The notes under the pieces are model-generated. The model had not been told where the DNA came from, did no database searches, and saw only the letters and a list, made by a program, of their open reading frames with translations. Positions 10,088 through 18,191 of a stretch of 64,000 nucleotides of DNA are shown here, one piece after another. Numbering within the stretch: position 1 is the first letter of the stretch; each line of letters begins with the position of its first letter. Made by a program: the position numbers and the translations under genes. Where the stretch lies: positions 171,092-235,091 of the forward strand of contig CBDCJX010000017.1 of assembly GCA_965218045.1 (NCBI GenBank), in the 5' to 3' direction. This DNA is from CAVRCA01 sp965218045 (GTDB lineage: Bacteria > Pseudomonadota > Alphaproteobacteria > Acetobacterales > Acetobacteraceae).

Positions 10088-10819
10088 ATGCGCGCTCCTG
10101 CCCTATTGATTGCCGGCTTGCTGCTCGTCGCGGCGGCAACCTTGTCACCTGTACGTGCCCAGGTGACCTTGGATCTGCACGCGCTGGATCAGGGAGGCAA
10201 CAAGCCGGCGCAGCCCAAATCGCCGCCGGCTGCCACGCGGTCCCGCCAGCGACACCACGCGCCGCCGCCCAAGCAAGCCGCCCAGCCCTCGCCCGAGTCC
10301 CCGACACAGGCCCCGGCGCAATCCGCCTCGCCCACGGCCGCACCTACGCCGCCGCCGCCCAGCATACCGGCCGCGCCGCCCGCCGCCTTGTCGCTGCCCA
10401 CCATCGTGGTGCCCGCGCCGACCGGCAAGTCGGCCCCGCCGCCGGTGCCGGTCTCGACCAGCGCCGGCGGGGCGGTCACGCCGACCTCGAACGGGGTGCG
10501 CGTGACCTTCACGCCCGATCGGGCCGATCTCAACCCCGCCTCCGTGGCCTCAATCAAGACCTACATCGACGGGGTGCCGAAGAGCGACGACACCACCTAC
10601 AACGTGGTCGGCTATGCCGCCGGACCGCAATCGGACCCCTCCACGCCACGTCGGCTCTCGCTGTCCCGCGCCCTCGCGGTGCGCGGCGTGCTGATGGAGG
10701 AGGGCGTGAGGTCCGAGCACATCTACGTCCGCGCGCTCGGACCCGCGAAGGCGGGTGGGCCGTCCGACCGGGTGGACGTCACCGCGCTCGGCATCAACAA
10801 CGCGGAGCCGCCGAAATGA
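10088..10819 (+). CDS. secreted Pro-rich protein with OmpA-like C-terminal domain
   Basis: 243 aa. ATG 10088 begins a clear Sec signal peptide (MRAPALLIAGLLLVAAATLS, cleavage near VRAQ). A Pro/Ala/Gln-rich low-complexity linker spans about residues 40-130. The C-terminal 95 residues resemble an OmpA/MotB peptidoglycan-associating domain (VRVTFTPDRADLNPASVASI, then RRLSLSRALAVRGVLMEEGV). The stop overlaps the start of the MotA-like gene by four bases (ATGA). It looks like the periplasmic partner of the two following membrane proteins. No function is assigned to this family member as far as I can tell. Confidence 0.75.
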   Translation: MRAPALLIAGLLLVAAATLSPVRAQVTLDLHALDQGGNKPAQPKSPPAATRSRQRHHAPPPKQAAQPSPESPTQAPAQSASPTAAPTPPPPSIPAAPPAALSLPTIVVPAPTGKSAPPPVPVSTSAGGAVTPTSNGVRVTFTPDRADLNPASVASIKTYIDGVPKSDDTTYNVVGYAAGPQSDPSTPRRLSLSRALAVRGVLMEEGVRSEHIYVRALGPAKAGGPSDRVDVTALGINNAEPPK

Positions 10820-11970
10820 CGCGCCCGACCCGCTATCTGTGGCGCATGGCGGGGTTCCTGGTGGCGGTGGCGGTGGTCGCCGGCCTGCTCGGCCGCTTCC
10901 TGCTGACCGCGTTCGAGAACAATCCTGGGCTCAACAGCTTCATCCTGCTGGTGCTGCTGCTCGGCATCATCTGGAACCTGCGGCAAGTCGCGCGGCTCAC
11001 CCCCGAGGTGGTCTGGCTGGAGACCTGGCAGACCGCGCGGGCGCGGATCGCCGGCCTGCCCTCGCCCCGGCTGCTCGCACCGATGGCGAGCATGCTGGCC
11101 GCCCGCGAGTCGCGCGGCGGCGACGGCCTGCGTCGGTTCACTCTCTCGGCCCCGGCGGCACGGAGCCTGCTCGATGGCCTCGCCTCACGCCTCGACGAGA
11201 GCCGTGAGCTGTCGCGTTACATGACCGGGCTGATGATCTTCCTCGGCCTGCTGGGCACGTTCTGGGGCCTGCTGCAGACGGTGAGCGCGGTCTCCGACGT
11301 GATCGCTGGCATGTCGGTGGGCTCCGGTGACCTCAACGCGATGTTCGAGCAGCTCAAGTCGGGGCTGGCGCGGCCGTTGCGAGGAATGGGCACCGCCTTC
11401 TCGGCCAGCATGTTCGGCCTGGCCGGCGCGCTGGTGCTCGGTTTCCTCGACCTCACGGCGGGCCAGGCGCAGAACCGCTTCTTCAATGAGCTCGAGGAGT
11501 GGCTCGCCGGCCTGACCCACCTGTCGAGCGGGGCCTTGGCCGAAGGCGAGGGCTCGATCCCGGTCTACGTGCAGGCGCTGTTGGAGCAGACCGCGGAGAA
11601 CATGGACAATCTGCAACGCATCCTGGTGCGCGGCGAAGATGGGCGGCGCGAATCGAACCAGGCCGTGCTGTCGCTCACCGAGCGGGTCGGCGCGCTGTCG
11701 GATGCGATGCGCACCAACCACCAGCTCATGCTGCGCATCGCCGAGGGCCAGTCGACCTTGGGGCCGGCGCTGCAACGGCTGGGCGACCACCGCGCCGACA
11801 GCGGGTTCGATGACGCGGCGCGCGGCCACCTGCGCAACATCGAACTCTATCTGCAGCGCCTGCTCGCCGACGCCGAGCAGGGTCGGGCGCAGAGCACCGC
11901 GGAGCTGCGCAACGATCTGCGCATCCTGACCCGGACGGTCGCCGCCCTGGCCGACGAGCGCCCGAGGTAG
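10816..11970 (+). CDS. MotA/TolQ/ExbB-type proton channel family protein
   Basis: 384-aa inner-membrane protein. Two transmembrane helices lie near the N-terminus (about 11-30 and 40-55). The conserved channel core follows (MIFLGLLGTFWGLLQTV at about 137-155, then RGMGTAFSASMFGLAGALVL), matching the TM3/TM4 signature of MotA, TolQ and ExbB. The C-terminal 130 residues form a helical cytoplasmic tail. Such channels pair with MotB/TolR/ExbD proteins to convert proton flow into mechanical work. Here the partner is the next gene, six bases downstream. No flagellar or tol genes are nearby, so the work done is unknown. Confidence 0.82.
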   Translation: MTRPTRYLWRMAGFLVAVAVVAGLLGRFLLTAFENNPGLNSFILLVLLLGIIWNLRQVARLTPEVVWLETWQTARARIAGLPSPRLLAPMASMLAARESRGGDGLRRFTLSAPAARSLLDGLASRLDESRELSRYMTGLMIFLGLLGTFWGLLQTVSAVSDVIAGMSVGSGDLNAMFEQLKSGLARPLRGMGTAFSASMFGLAGALVLGFLDLTAGQAQNRFFNELEEWLAGLTHLSSGALAEGEGSIPVYVQALLEQTAENMDNLQRILVRGEDGRRESNQAVLSLTERVGALSDAMRTNHQLMLRIAEGQSTLGPALQRLGDHRADSGFDDAARGHLRNIELYLQRLLADAEQGRAQSTAELRNDLRILTRTVAALADERPR

Positions 11971-11976
11971 CGCGCG

Positions 11977-13362
11977 ATGCCCATGCCAAACCGCCGGCGT
12001 GGCGGCAACGGGCTCGACGCCTGGCCCGGCTACGTGGACGCGCTGTCCACGTTGCTGATGGTCATCATCTTCGTGCTGCTCGTCTTCGTGCTGGCCCAGG
12101 CGTTCCTGTCGGTGGCGCTCTCGGGGCGAGAGTCGGCGCTCGACCGGGTCAATCGGCAGCTTGCCGAGCTGTCCGACATGCTCTCGCTCGAACGCGGCCG
12201 GTCGGCGGAGCTTAGCCAGACCACCGCCCAGCTCAACCGCGACCTGCGGACCGCGAACGACGCGCGCGACAGTCTGGCGCGGCAGCTCTCGGCGTTGCAA
12301 AGCCAGGTGGCAACGGCGCTCAGCGACCGCGACGCGTTGCGCGGCGAGCGCGACCGGCTTGCAGCGCAACTGGCCGATGCCGGCTTGCAAGCGAAATCGG
12401 CCGAGGCTAGGGCGGCGCAGTTGCAGGCGCGGATCGACGAATCGGCGAAACGCAGCGAAGCGGCCGGACAGCAGACGGCCGACCTCGTGGGTCAGCTCGC
12501 TGAGGCGAAGCGGCAGCTGGCCGAGCTCGACCGCACGGTGACCGCCGACAAGGCGACGATCCAGGCCCGCCTGGCCGATCTCGCCAAGCTCGCCGAGCAG
12601 ACCCGCGCGCTGACCGCGCTGCGCGACCAGCTGGAGCAGCAGGCGCAGGATGCCGCCGTACGCGCCACCACCGAGCAGCAGCGCCGCGCCGCCGTGGAAG
12701 CGCAGCTCACCGACGAGAAGAAGCTCGCCGACAGCGCGCGGGCGCAGATCGCGCTGCTCACTCGGCAGGTCGACGAGCTGCGGGCGCAGATGACCCGGCT
12801 TGCCCGCGCGCTCGACGTCGCCGCCGAGAGCGGGCGCGACAAGGACGCGCAGATCACCAATTTGGGCCAGAAGCTTAACGCCGCCTTGGCGGCGAAGGTC
12901 GAGGAGCTGCAACGCTATCGCAGCGAGTTCTACGGCAAGCTGCGCGAGGTGCTGGCCAATCAACCTGGCGTGCAGGTCGTCGGCGACCGGTTCGTGTTTC
13001 AGAGCGAGGTGCTGTTCCCGGTGGGCCGCGCCGAAATCACCGCCTCGGGCGAGGACCAGATCCGCGCCATCGCCGGCACGATCAAGGAGATCGCCGCAAA
13101 AATCCCGCGCGGGGTAAACTGGATTCTCCGCGTTGACGGTCACGCCGACAAGCAGCCGATCACCCGCAGCACCTATACCTCGAACTGGGAGCTTTCGGCG
13201 GCGCGCGCGATCACCGTCGTCAAGCTGCTGATCGCCCAGGGCGTGCCGCCCGACCACCTCGCCGCCACTGGCTTCGCCGATTACCAGCCGCTCGATCCCG
13301 GCAACACGGCCGAGGCTTACGCCCGCAACCGCCGCATCGAGCTTCGGCTGACCGATCGGTAG
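11977..13362 (+). CDS. MotB-like protein: TM anchor, long coiled coil, OmpA domain
   Basis: 461 aa. A short basic N-terminus is followed by a single TM helix (about 25-46) preceded by YVDALSTLL; Asp21 is in the position of the proton-carrying Asp of MotB. Residues about 55-300 are a long heptad-rich coiled coil of Leu/Ala/Glu/Arg/Gln. The last 150 residues are an OmpA peptidoglycan-binding domain (FQSEVLFPVGRAEITASG, DGHADKQPI, ARAITVVKLLIAQGV, RNRRIELRLTDR). It would anchor the channel complex to the wall through an unusually long periplasmic stalk. It is the last gene of the three-gene operon. Confidence 0.83.
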   Translation: MPMPNRRRGGNGLDAWPGYVDALSTLLMVIIFVLLVFVLAQAFLSVALSGRESALDRVNRQLAELSDMLSLERGRSAELSQTTAQLNRDLRTANDARDSLARQLSALQSQVATALSDRDALRGERDRLAAQLADAGLQAKSAEARAAQLQARIDESAKRSEAAGQQTADLVGQLAEAKRQLAELDRTVTADKATIQARLADLAKLAEQTRALTALRDQLEQQAQDAAVRATTEQQRRAAVEAQLTDEKKLADSARAQIALLTRQVDELRAQMTRLARALDVAAESGRDKDAQITNLGQKLNAALAAKVEELQRYRSEFYGKLREVLANQPGVQVVGDRFVFQSEVLFPVGRAEITASGEDQIRAIAGTIKEIAAKIPRGVNWILRVDGHADKQPITRSTYTSNWELSAARAITVVKLLIAQGVPPDHLAATGFADYQPLDPGNTAEAYARNRRIELRLTDR

Positions 13363-13463
13363 ATCGGATTGACGCTCCGAGTCGCGGGACCTCGATGAGC
13401 GGGCGCTGGAATGAGCCCGGCCTGGCGTTGACGAAGGCAACATTGATTGCTTGTTTCCCGCCC

Positions 13464-14060
13464 ATGCAACGACACGATGTCGGGCCATGCCCCCGCGTGC
13501 GCAGGACGGGCTATGCACTCCTGGTGGCCGCGACGATCACGGCCAGCCTCGGCCTCGGTTCGGGCGCATTGGGGGAGATCCTGGCCAGGACCAGCACCCA
13601 CGGCGGGCGCTACACCGATCCGGCCAAGTACTGCGCTGTGGTCGGTACCATCGATCGGCCCGACAGGCGATATGTTGGCGAGAAGGTGCCGGACTGGATG
13701 GCGCGGGCACTGATGCTGGCGACCGGCGCGCCGTCGGATTCGCAGCCGCGATACTTCAAGCACGCCGCCTGGCGATGCGACGGCGGCCGCGTGCTGGCGT
13801 GCAGCTATGGCGCCAACATCCCATGCAACCAGAAGGCCGACACCAGCCGCTTGCCCGGCCAGGGAGAGCGGGAGTACTGTCGCGAGAACCCAGGCGCCAA
13901 CTCGGTCCCGGCGGTCGCGACCGGGCACGCGGCGATCTACGCCTGGCGCTGCCAGAACAACCGGCCGGTGATCACGCGGCAGGTGCTGAAGGTGGATCGG
14001 CGCGGCTTTCCCACCGAGTTCTGGCACGTGGTCACCCCGCCAGCGGCCGACCCCAGCTAA
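13464..14060 (+). CDS. secreted conserved hypothetical protein
   Basis: 198 aa. ATG 13464 gives a signal peptide after an arginine-rich n-region (RRTGYALLVAATITASLGLG). The mature part contains several cysteines (KYCAVVG, AWRCDGGRVLACSYG, IPCNQKAD, YCRENPG, WRCQNNR) that could form disulfides, and aromatic-rich strands. I do not recognise a domain. It follows the MotB-like gene by about 100 bases in the same direction, but no functional link is visible. Confidence 0.6.
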   Translation: MQRHDVGPCPRVRRTGYALLVAATITASLGLGSGALGEILARTSTHGGRYTDPAKYCAVVGTIDRPDRRYVGEKVPDWMARALMLATGAPSDSQPRYFKHAAWRCDGGRVLACSYGANIPCNQKADTSRLPGQGEREYCRENPGANSVPAVATGHAAIYAWRCQNNRPVITRQVLKVDRRGFPTEFWHVVTPPAADPS

Positions 14061-14201
14061 AGCGGCTTCGGCCTGCTTCGCCGAGCACGGCGCGGGGCGA
14101 AACTTGCGGCGGCTGGTCTGAGATTAAGCTCGTGCGCCTGGCATGCGGCCGACAGCGTCGCGGATTCGAGGCGGCGGCGAAGGGGAGCGAGTGGAGGAGC
14201 G

Positions 14202-15422
14202 TTAGACCGAGGAGAGCACCGCCGGCGCCAGCGCCGCCGACTTCGCGGCGGGGTGGGCGGGATTACGGAAGCGCAGCTCGCCGTCGGCGACGCCGTCGGG
14301 CGCGGGGAGGCCGAACAATTCGAGGCGCGAGGTGCAGGTGACGGCCACCACCACGCGTCGCGCCTCGGCATGGGTGAGGAACTGGCGCGTTTCGCCTTCC
14401 AGCTCCAGCTTCTCGCGCAGGCCGCGCCATTCCGCGCGATCGGTGTCCTCGATGAACATCGCCAGTATGCCGGGCCGGCTGCCGGTCAGCCGTGTCGGCG
14501 CGATCGCCGCGAGCCGCCGGCGAACAGCGACGGCGACCTCGTTCTCGCGGCTGGCGCGGGCCGCCATCACGAACACGCCCTCGCCTGCGGCGGTCACGGA
14601 CAAGTGCGCCTCGGGGCCAAACTCCCGGCGCAGGGACGACATCAGCCCGAGCTCGTCGGCCTGCGCCGCCGCCAGCAGCAGCGGGTCGAGCCGCAGCACC
14701 ACCGCCTCGTCGCGATCGCCGCGACGGTGCTGCTCCAGCATGCCCCTGATCCGGCGGTGCAGGATGGAGAGCGCATCGCCCTCGGTGACCGCCTGGTGCA
14801 AGCTGCCGCGTAGCCCCTGCGGCAGGGTCATCTTCAGCACGTAACGACCGGGATGCGCCGCGAGCCAGGTCTGCAAATCGGGATCGATCTGGTCGGCGAG
14901 GCGGAACCATGCGCCGCGCTGCAAGTCGCGCCCGGCATCGGCCGACACGACGTCGCAGGCGATCTCTGCCTCGGCGCCGCCGCGCGTGATCAGCAGATCG
15001 AACGGCGCGTCCTCCTCGAGCCCGGCGAAGCTCACCGCGAAGCCGCGTGCGCGTTGCAACGCGGCGGTGCGCAGCAGGTGGAAGGCGGCCACCAGGGTGC
15101 CGTTCCCTTCCAGCATCGTCCGCAGCAGGGCGCGCAGCCGTTCGACGCCGTGATCGCTCAGCGTGTCGGCCAGCGCCACCGCCTCGCCCGCGAGCGCGGC
15201 CAAGCGCAGTTCCGCCGGCAGGGGCGCGCGGTTGATGTTGCGGCGCAGGCGGTCGAGCGTGAGTTCGATCGCGTGATATTGCTGTAGCGCCCGCCCGGCG
15301 CGCTTGCCACGCGTCCCCCAGGACTGGATCGCACGCAGTCGTTCGGACCATTGGCGCCGACCGATTAGGTCGACCAGTGCTTCGATTGCGGTCACGTCGA
15401 GGATGTCTGGTTCGGGCGGCAT
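14202..15422 (-). CDS. uncharacterised 406-aa protein
   Basis: I do not recognise this protein. The N-terminal half is helical and basic (DLIGRRQWSERLRAIQSWGT, KRAGRALQQYHAIELTLDRL). The middle has a strand-rich block, PFDLLITRGGAEAEIACDVV, whose spacing of an Asp and a Glu on neighbouring strands resembles a PD-(D/E)xK nuclease core, but the lysine is not evident. The C-terminal part is mixed alpha/beta. No signal peptide or TM helix is seen. It converges with the secreted hypothetical gene (about 140 bases between stops, AT-poor, nothing recognised) and is separated from aroC by about 125 bases. Confidence 0.65.
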   Translation of the reverse strand: MPPEPDILDVTAIEALVDLIGRRQWSERLRAIQSWGTRGKRAGRALQQYHAIELTLDRLRRNINRAPLPAELRLAALAGEAVALADTLSDHGVERLRALLRTMLEGNGTLVAAFHLLRTAALQRARGFAVSFAGLEEDAPFDLLITRGGAEAEIACDVVSADAGRDLQRGAWFRLADQIDPDLQTWLAAHPGRYVLKMTLPQGLRGSLHQAVTEGDALSILHRRIRGMLEQHRRGDRDEAVVLRLDPLLLAAAQADELGLMSSLRREFGPEAHLSVTAAGEGVFVMAARASRENEVAVAVRRRLAAIAPTRLTGSRPGILAMFIEDTDRAEWRGLREKLELEGETRQFLTHAEARRVVVAVTCTSRLELFGLPAPDGVADGELRFRNPAHPAAKSAALAPAVLSSV

Positions 15423-15548
15423 GAGTGATCGATGGTGGCCGAGCCCGGCCGATCACGGGAATCAATGCGGCGTGAGGTGAGGGCAACCAGGGCTTGCCGC
15501 CGCCAATCGTGCCGGCGCTGCGTCTATGCGGCCACAGTCGGGCAAACG

Positions 15549-16652
15549 CTAGTTCCGCGGCAGCTTCGGGCGCTCCGGCGCGTCCGGGTTCTGCGCCCGA
15601 TGGCGCAGCAGATGGTCGGCGAGCACGCAGGCGACCATCGCCTCGCCGACCGGCACGGCGCGGATGCCGACGCAGGGGTCGTGTCGCCCCTTCGTCGTCA
15701 CCTCGACCGCGCGGCCCAGCCGATCCACTGATCGGCGTGGGGTCAGGATCGAGCTGGTGGGCTTCACAGCGAAGCGCGCCACCACCGGCTGGCCGGTGGA
15801 GATGCCGCCGAGCACGCCGCCCGCGTGGTTGGAGGCAAAGCACACGGCGCCGTCCGCGCTGGTCATCTCGTCGGCATTGTCCTCGCCGGACAGCGCGGCG
15901 GCGGCAAAGCCCTCGCCGATCTCCACCCCCTTCACCGCGTTGATCGACATCAGCGCCCCGGCGAGATCGGCGTCGAGCTTGCCGTAGATCGGCGCGCCAA
16001 GGCCCACGGGGATGCCATCGGCGACGACCTCGATCACCGCGCCGGCCGACGAGCCGGCCTTGCGCACCGCGTCGAGATACGCCTCCCATTGCTCGGCGGC
16101 GCGCGGGTCGGGACAGAAGAACGGGTTGCGTTCGACCTCGGCCCAGTCCCAGCGGTCGCGCTCGATGCGGTGCGGGCCGATCTGCAGCAACGCACCCCGG
16201 ATGCGCACCCCCGCGCCGAGCACTTTGCGCGCGATCGCGCCGGCGGCGACCCGCATCGCGGTCTCCCGCGCCGAGGAGCGTCCGCCGCCGCGATAGTCGC
16301 GGATGCCGTATTTCAGCTCGTAGGCGAGGTCGGCGTGGCCGGGGCGGAAGCGCTCGGCGATCGCGCCGTAATCCTTCGAGCGCTGATCCACATTGTCGAT
16401 CTGCACCGCGATCGGCGTGCCGGTGGTCATGCCGTCGAACACGCCCGACAGGATGCGCGCCTGGTCGGGCTCCTGACGTTGCGTGGTGAAGCGCGACTGC
16501 CCCGGCCGGCGGTGGTCGAGCCAGGGCTGGATGTCGCTCTCGGCGAGCGGGATGCGGGGCGGGCAGCCATCGACCACGCAGCCGATTGCCGGCCCGTGGC
16601 TCTCGCCCCAGGTGGTCACCCGAAACAGGTGGCCGAAGCTGTTATGCGACAT
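15549..16652 (-). CDS. aroC: chorismate synthase
   Basis: Last step of the shikimate pathway, converting 5-enolpyruvylshikimate-3-phosphate to chorismate with reduced FMN; 367 aa. The three family signatures are present: WGESHGPAIGCVVDGCPP at the N-terminus, YRGGGRSSARETAMRVAAGA in the middle, and RRSVDRLG with KGRHDPCVGIRAVPVGEAM near the C-terminus. It starts 12 bases after the fabI stop and is very likely co-transcribed with it. Confidence 0.97.
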   Translation of the reverse strand: MSHNSFGHLFRVTTWGESHGPAIGCVVDGCPPRIPLAESDIQPWLDHRRPGQSRFTTQRQEPDQARILSGVFDGMTTGTPIAVQIDNVDQRSKDYGAIAERFRPGHADLAYELKYGIRDYRGGGRSSARETAMRVAAGAIARKVLGAGVRIRGALLQIGPHRIERDRWDWAEVERNPFFCPDPRAAEQWEAYLDAVRKAGSSAGAVIEVVADGIPVGLGAPIYGKLDADLAGALMSINAVKGVEIGEGFAAAALSGEDNADEMTSADGAVCFASNHAGGVLGGISTGQPVVARFAVKPTSSILTPRRSVDRLGRAVEVTTKGRHDPCVGIRAVPVGEAMVACVLADHLLRHRAQNPDAPERPKLPRN

Positions 16653-16664
16653 CGCCGCGCGCGC

Positions 16665-17501
16665 TCACTCCTCGCCGGCCACCGCGATATCGGGTGCCGC
16701 AGGGTTCTTCATTCCAACGAGGTGATAGCCGCAATCGACGTGATGCACCTCGCCGGTGACGCCACTGGATAGGTCGGACAGCAAATACACCCCGGCGCCG
16801 CCGACCTCGTCGGTGGTGACGTTGCGCTCCATCGGCGAATTGAGCTGGTTCCATCGGAGAATATAGCGGAAATCGCCGATGCCGCTGGCGGCTAAAGTCT
16901 TGATCGGGCCGGCGCTGATCGCGTTGACCCGGATCGCCTGAGCGCCGAGATCGGCCGCGAGATAGCGCACCGAAGCCTCTAACGCGGCTTTGGCGATGCC
17001 CATCACGTTGTAGTGCGGCATCACCCGCTCGGCGCCGAGATAGGTCAAGGTGAGCAGCGAGCCGCCTTGCCGCATCATCGGCACCGCCCGCTGGCACACC
17101 GCGGTGAAGGAGTAGCAGGAGATGTCGAGCGCCTGCAGGAATGCGGCGCGCGGCGTGTCGAGATAGCGGCCGCGCAGGTAAGCCTTGTCGGCGAAACCGA
17201 TGGCATGGACCAGGAAATCGAGCCCATCCCACCGCTCGGACACGGCACCGAACGCGGCGTCGATGCTCGCCTCGCTGCCCACGTCGCAGGGGACGAGGAG
17301 ATCCGACCCGACGCTTGCCGCGAGCGGGCGGACGCGACGCTCCAGCGCCTCGCCCTGGTAGGTGAAGGCGAGGTCGGCACCTTGCGCGCCGCAGGCCGCG
17401 GCGATGCCCCAGGCGATGGAGCGGTCGTTCGCCACCCCCATGATCAGGCCGCGCTTGCCAGCCATCAGGGTGCCCGTCGCCCGAGCTGGCGTTTCCGTCA
17501 T
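16665..17501 (-). CDS. fabI: enoyl-[acyl-carrier-protein] reductase (NADH) FabI
   Basis: Reduces trans-2-enoyl-ACP in fatty-acid elongation; 278 aa, short-chain dehydrogenase fold. The cofactor motif is GLIMGVANDRSIAWGIA; the active-site Tyr/Lys are in PHYNVMGIAKAALEASVRYL (Y-x6-K, the FabI spacing). The segment RVNAISAGPIKTLAASGIGD is the substrate-binding loop. It is upstream of aroC in a two-gene unit and divergent from pdxH across about 108 bases. Confidence 0.96.
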   Translation of the reverse strand: MTETPARATGTLMAGKRGLIMGVANDRSIAWGIAAACGAQGADLAFTYQGEALERRVRPLAASVGSDLLVPCDVGSEASIDAAFGAVSERWDGLDFLVHAIGFADKAYLRGRYLDTPRAAFLQALDISCYSFTAVCQRAVPMMRQGGSLLTLTYLGAERVMPHYNVMGIAKAALEASVRYLAADLGAQAIRVNAISAGPIKTLAASGIGDFRYILRWNQLNSPMERNVTTDEVGGAGVYLLSDLSSGVTGEVHHVDCGYHLVGMKNPAAPDIAVAGEE

Positions 17502-17609
17502 GGGTTGTATCCTCGGTTGGCGGACTGAACGTAGGGTGGTGGCACAGGGCTGCTCGTCGGGGCAAGGGGCGCCCCTCGTCCTACTGCCCGAGACCGGAGT
17601 GACCGAAGC

Positions 17610-18191
17610 ATGTCAGAGCCTGATCCGTTCGCGCTGTTCCAGGAGTGGATGGCGGCGGCCGAGCAGACCGAGCCGAACGATCCGAACGCGATGGCCCTGG
17701 CGACCGCCGCCGCCGACGGGGCGCCCGCCGCGCGCATCGTGCTGCTGAAAGGCGTCGATCCGCGGGGCTTCGTCTTCTACACCAACCGGGAAAGCCGGAA
17801 GGGTGGGGAGCTCGCCGCCACCGGGCGGGCGGCGCTGCTGTTCCACTGGAAGACGCTCGGCCGCCAGGTGCGCATCGAGGGCGCGGTGGAGCCGGTAAGC
17901 CATGCCGAGGCCGACGCGTATTTCGCCACCCGCCCGCGCATCTCGCGCCTCGGCGCCTGGGCGTCGGACCAGTCGCGCCCGCTCGCCGACCGCGCCGAGC
18001 TCGAGCGCCGGCTGGCCGAGCAGGAGGCGCGCTACCCCGACGACGACATTGCCCGGCCGCCGCATTGGGGCGGGTTCCGCGTGGTGCCCGGCTATTTCGA
18101 GTTCTGGCAGAACATGCCGTTCCGGCTGCACGACCGCGAGACATATACGCGGGCCGGCGAGGGCTGGACGGTGGGAAAGCTGTTCCCGTGA
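17610..18191 (+). CDS. pdxH: pyridoxamine 5'-phosphate oxidase
   Basis: FMN enzyme that oxidises pyridoxine/pyridoxamine phosphate to pyridoxal 5'-phosphate; 193 aa, at the short end of the family. Typical segments are NAMALATAAADGAPAARIVL, FVFYTNRESRKGGELAA, LFHWKTLGRQVRIEG, the PHWGGFRV loop and the C-terminal RLHDRETYTRAGEGW. The stop TGA overlaps the GTG start of the next gene (GTGA), so the two are probably translationally coupled. Confidence 0.95.
   Translation: MSEPDPFALFQEWMAAAEQTEPNDPNAMALATAAADGAPAARIVLLKGVDPRGFVFYTNRESRKGGELAATGRAALLFHWKTLGRQVRIEGAVEPVSHAEADAYFATRPRISRLGAWASDQSRPLADRAELERRLAEQEARYPDDDIARPPHWGGFRVVPGYFEFWQNMPFRLHDRETYTRAGEGWTVGKLFP

Noticed and set aside
10816..13362. 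Zorya-type anti-phage system from the MotA/MotB-like pair
   Set aside because: No ZorC, ZorD or ZorE gene is adjacent, the third gene is a secreted OmpA-like protein, and the surroundings are housekeeping genes.
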